Shown here piece after piece: positions 59,921 through 64,000 of a stretch of DNA of 64,000 bases (the stretch's first letter is position 1; each line of letters begins with the position of its first letter). The stretch is from positions 1,348,725 through 1,412,724 of the forward strand of contig NW_022098050.1 in NCBI RefSeq assembly GCF_002288925.2, read 5' to 3'. The notes beneath the pieces are model-generated. The model searched no databases and was not told the origin of the DNA. It worked only from the letters and a program-made list of their open reading frames with translations. The position numbers were made by a program, and so were the translations under genes. Origin of the DNA: Delphinapterus leucas. Taxonomy: Eukaryota > Chordata > Mammalia > Artiodactyla > Monodontidae.

Positions 59921-60665
59921 CTTAAAAACAATCACAACTTTGATAAGCCAAGATGTGGACCAAAATGATGACCCATGAAAATTTAAAGGTGTTTTTTTTT
60001 TTTTTTACTGACATAAGCCTCTTTCTCCAGAAGAAGACACATTTGAATTTTGTTTGAAACAGTAAAATTGATGATGCCAAATAGGTACTGTGACATCTAA
60101 ATATTTGCGATTAGTGAACATTAGTAATCTCAAAGCAAAAGGTGCTACAGGAACTATGAATTATATTAAACATAAGTGTTAGGGTAACAGATGTTTAAAA
60201 CAGAACATACTTAGTAAATTTGGTAAAGATTTTTCAGGAGGCAAGAGTACAATCATACAAAACTGGAAAACTGTCTCATAAGACAGTGGCCTTTGGAAAC
60301 TTAAGAGTCAGAAATCCTGGATCTGGCCTTTTTAGAACATATTCAGGCAAGCACAGAATTGAACTGGATTGCCTGAAAAGTTTTCTAAATAATGATGCTA
60401 TTACAGGAAGGGGAGAAGGTTAAGGTAATTGCCCTCCTCCATGGATCCAGGGAAGCCAGGCATGGACAGTAGATTTCAGTGATATCACATCTCCTTGAAG
60501 CACCTTTGCCTCAAGGAGAAGCAGAGCCAGCTTCTTGGGTGTACAGCCTGTGCAGTTGCACAAGGCACTTCACTTAGCAGGGCCCCATACTTGGGTTAAT
60601 TCTCTGTTATCACAGTCTTGAACCTTATTTTAAATAAAACTTTACATTAAGTGCAACTTTACTTT
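59921..60665. other. No feature seen
   Basis: Unique-looking DNA; poly(T) at 59991-60006. Confidence 0.4.
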
Positions 60666-60669
60666 TGTA

Positions 60670-61460
60670 AAATATTTTGCCATTTTTATGGAAAAATAAT
60701 TGACATCATCAGTTTATAATTTTAAGGCATACAGCCTGATGGTTTGATTTACACGTATTGTGAAATGATTACCACAATAGGTTCAGCTAATATCCATCTT
60801 CTCATATAGATAAAATAAAAAGAAAACAAAAGAAAAAATAAATTTTTTCTCCTTGTGATAAGAACCCTTAGGATTTACTCTCTGAACAACTTTCCCATAT
60901 ATCATACATCAGTGTTAACTATAGCCATCCTGTTGTACATTACATCCCTAGTATTTATCTTATAACTGGAATTTTGTACCTTTTGACCACTTTCCTCCTA
61001 TTCCCCCTCCTCCCCCACCCTCCACCTCTGGTAACAAGAAGTCTGATCTCTTTTTCTATAAGTTTGGTTGTTTTTATTTTTGTTTTTTTTAGATGCCACA
61101 TATAAGTTGAGATCATTCAGTATTTGTCTTTGTCTGACTTATTTCACTTAATGTAATGCCTTCAGAGTCCATCCATGTTGTTGCAAATGGTAGAATTTCT
61201 TCGTTTTTATGGCTGTATAATATTCCATAGTATGTATGTGTGTGTGTGTACACACACATACCAGAACTTCATATCCATTCATCCATTAATGGACAGTTAG
61301 GTTGCTTCCATGTCTTGGCTATTGTAAATAATGCTGGCATGAACATGGGGGTACAGATATCTTTTAAAGTTAATGTTTTTGTTTCCTTTGGATATAGTCC
61401 CAAAGGAAATTGCTGGATCATATGATAGTTCTATTTTTAATTTTTATCATAGTGGCTAAC
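60670..61460 (-). repeat. Old L1 3' end, 5'-truncated, minus strand
   Basis: From aaaaataattgacatcatcag (3' end, about 60690), through the 3' UTR (ctatagccatcctgttgtacattacatcc, cctctggtaacaagaagtctgatctc), to ORF2 C-terminal sequence (ggttgcttccatgtcttggctattgtaaataatg). It ends near 61460. An alternating tgtgtgtgtgta/cacacacata palindrome lies at 61235-61260. Confidence 0.88.
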
Positions 61461-62382
61461 TGAACTTGTGCGTTAGCCTTTTTGCTTAAGTTAATTCAAG
61501 TTGAGTTTATGCATATATAAGAAAGGAATCTGATCAATGAATACTGTATCTTCAAGGTTTATAAAAATAAAATAATAAAAAGATTACTCATTAAGACGGT
61601 TGGGAAAATTTACGTTTCTTCATATATTCACCATTAGGAAGAAAGGAAATAAGCTATTATTCCCTAGAACCCATTATAAAAAGAGTCCAGGTTTATCTTA
61701 ATTGATTCCAGACCTCGGAAAGCTGAAGACACATTGTTATAATATGAAGGAATGAATATAAGCTGTAGGCAGATGAGATAATTAGACCCTTTCTTTTCTG
61801 TTCAGGGACTTATCTTTGTATTCATTAGAGTAGTAGCTCTTCCACAAGTGATTAGTTCTTTGAGAATGTAGGCAGACCTTTATCAATCCCTTTTAAAAGC
61901 AAAGTTCGCTTCCATGAATGGCTTTCCACCTATGAACTAATAAAAACGTATGCCTTTGATATGTTAGCAGTTTTTGTGTGTTTGATGCAAAAGAGATTTT
62001 GGTGTCTTGGGTATTTGATATCCTTTTATTCCTCTCTGTAAATCTCACAGACATTTTCCCTGGCTGGAATGTAAATCATTGTGTATATCAATAAAGAAAG
62101 TCATATTGGACTAGAGGATGAGAAGACCTTAACCTGCAAAGATGCCTCCTTTAGACTGGACTTTTTACTTTGTCCCTATGCTTTCAATTCCAGAGCTTTC
62201 CAATTGCTCAGGACGCTTTCTCCATTAACACCACCTCAGTTTACATCAGTTAAGCAAACATTTACAGAGAACCTATTCTTGTCAGGGACTGTGATAAGTC
62301 CCATATGGCTTTTAGCATCTCCCAAACTTTTTTTCCCCCCTTTAATGTGGGGCTTTTTGTAACAAACCTTCTATAGCTTTTT
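61461..62382. other. No feature seen
   Basis: Unique-looking AT-rich DNA. A 93-codon frame at 62081-62362 has no recognisable domain. Confidence 0.4.
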
Positions 62383-62397
62383 AAAAATGCCTAATGA

Positions 62398-62736
62398 GGA
62401 CTTCCCTGGTGGCGCAGTGGCTAAGAATCCACCTGCCAATGCAGGAGACATGGGTTTGAGCCCTGGTGCAGGAAGATCCCACATGCCGCGGAGCAACTAA
62501 GCCCGTGTGCCACAACTACTGAGCCTGCACTCTAGAGCCCGCAAGCCACAACTACTGAAGACTGCGTGCCACAACTACTGAAGCCCGTGTGCTTAGAGCC
62601 CATGCTCCGCAACAAAGAAGCCCACGCACCGCAACGAAGAGTAGCCCCTGCTCACCACGACGAGAGAAAGACCGCGCACTGCAACGAAGACCCAGCGCAG
62701 CCAAAAATAAATATATTAAAAAATTAATTAATTTTA
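62398..62736 (+). mobile_element. CHR-1-type SINE, long form
   Basis: Head cttccctggtggcgcagtgg, B-box-like ggtttgagccc, three ccacaactactga modules, and tail aaaaataaatatatt. A perfect 15-bp target-site duplication, aaaaatgcctaatga, lies at 62383-62397 and 62737-62751. The 72-codon frame starting here is read-through. Confidence 0.96.
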
Positions 62737-62751
62737 AAAAATGCCTAATGA

Positions 62752-64000
62752 TGTATTATACTCTTACATATGAATTTCAATTTGACTGGTTATATATATC
62801 TAGATGAAAAAATCTTTTTCTTCAGTACCTTAAAAATATCACATCATTCTCTTGTCTTTGTGCATCCAAATACACTAAGATATCAATCTGGTTCTTGGTT
62901 CTTTGAAGTTCATCTTCATTTTTCCTGGCATTTATCTTTTTTCCTTTGGCCTTTTATGTACCTTTACAATCTAAGTGTAGTATTTATAATCTGTGGATGA
63001 TTTCACCTTTAATTTGGCAATTTTATCTTTATTCTTTCTTCAAATCTCTCTCTCCCTTTCTACCTTACTTCTTCCTGCTTCCCTCCTCCTCCTCCCCTCG
63101 TCCCTTCCTCTCTTTTCTCTCGCTCTAAAAATTTTCCTCTACTTTCTCCTGGTGTGTGTTGCTACTATTCTGTATTTTTAAACTTTTGCACATGCTCTCT
63201 ATTCTTTCTGTTTTCAGGAAAGGTAATTCTCTTTGTTGTTCTACCTCATAAACACACCCATTGTGTTCCATATTTCAATGATCATAGATTTTATGCCCTA
63301 ATAATTCTACTGAATTCATGATTGTTCTTGTTTCATATTCTTAATATATTTACTTATTTACAATTAATTTACGTGTGACCTCTACTGCAGGCTTTTAGGA
63401 TTTTCTCTTTTTCCTGGAATCCTGAACATTCCTAATGATTTGACATGACACAAGTCCCTTTCATTCATGTTCTAGGCTCTTGGAGAGCCATTTAAATCTG
63501 GAGATTTATCATTCAGTTTTGGAAATTTCACTCTTTGATAATTTACCTCCATCTGTTTTCTCTATTCTCTCTTTCTGGTACTGCAATTAGTCATATGTTA
63601 GAATGAGTCAATTGTTTACCTATTTTTTTAATTTTAGTATCTTATTTTCCATCTCTGTCTCATTCTATTTTTTGTGAGATTTTTCTCAACTTTATATTTC
63701 AGCCCTTCTGTTTAATTTTTAATTCTTAATATCTTATTATTATGAAGAACTCTTTGTAATTATCAAGTTCTCTAACTTTTTTCCTATTTTAATAGAATTC
63801 TGTTTTTAATTTTTGGATGAAATATCTTGTGCTCTGTGGATATTAATATATTCAATTTTCTTTTTCTGTATATGTTGTCTCTGTTTCCTCCGATTTTCTC
63901 TTCTTTTTTTTTCTTCCAAGATTGAGACTCATCAAATGCCTACTAATTTGGGGCAGTTGTTTTAAATTAAGAGTGAGACACTACAAAAGCCTGTCTTTTG
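62752..64000. other. AT- and pyrimidine-rich DNA, perhaps very old L1
   Basis: A T/C-rich tract lies at 63045-63128. Segments near 63530-63900 (e.g. ggtactgcaattagtcatatgttag) resemble the region upstream of old L1 or HAL1 ORF1 on the minus strand, but the match is weak. Confidence 0.35.

Noticed and set aside
1..64000. CRISPR arrays, operons, bacterial-type promoters or terminators
   Set aside because: No regularly spaced repeats, and the content is clearly mammalian.

Overview
The window is mammalian, and most likely cetacean, intergenic or intronic DNA. It is AT-rich, has no intact host coding gene, and is built largely from interspersed repeats. The organism call rests on tRNA-derived SINEs of the CHR type. 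Several are the short form that ends in a GC-rich tail directly followed by poly(A), which is abundant in whales and dolphins. The long L1 elements also carry the 3' end typical of cetartiodactyl L1s. Every long open frame I could interpret is an L1 remnant, a SINE read-through or a chance frame.

Layout. 266-6610: a nearly full-length minus-strand L1 (L1-A) with dead ORFs and a 100-N assembly gap at 4753-4852 that looks false. 6611-16960: mostly unique or ancient DNA with four CHR/L1 pieces, MIR and L2 remnants and a long TG microsatellite. 16932-33711: remnants of one minus-strand endogenous retrovirus (ERV), or of two related ones. The 5' LTR, primer-binding site and a gag-like start lie at the right. 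An env-like transmembrane segment, polypurine tract and LTR start lie at the left. Two head-to-tail minus-strand L1s (L1-B 19515-26566 and L1-C 26567-32388) and several SINEs have been inserted between them. 33712-50470: unique DNA with ancient repeats (MIR, L2, hAT-like), three SINEs or L1 pieces and a 34-bp tandem duplication.

50471-54426 holds an old L1 ORF2 fragment (L1-D), then a chimeric retrocopy. The chimera joins a U6 snRNA copy, a 5'-truncated L1 and a short extra L1 piece between perfect 14-bp target-site duplications. 54427-64000: a Tigger-like DNA transposon with a palindromic core, nested old L1 pieces, two CHR SINEs, an old L1 3' end and a pyrimidine-rich tail.

The only systems present are mobile elements acting on one another. 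L1 machinery supplied reverse transcription for the SINEs and the U6 chimera, and L1s disrupted the ERV. I found no new enzymatic or defence system. The observations most worth following are the U6/L1 chimera, the ERV split by L1s, the abrupt L1-B/L1-C junction and the false assembly gap. All long L1 pieces but one or two small old ones point to the minus strand, which may hint at an intron of a plus-strand gene. Most repeat ends are judged by eye and are accurate to about 10-30 bases, except where a target-site duplication is given.
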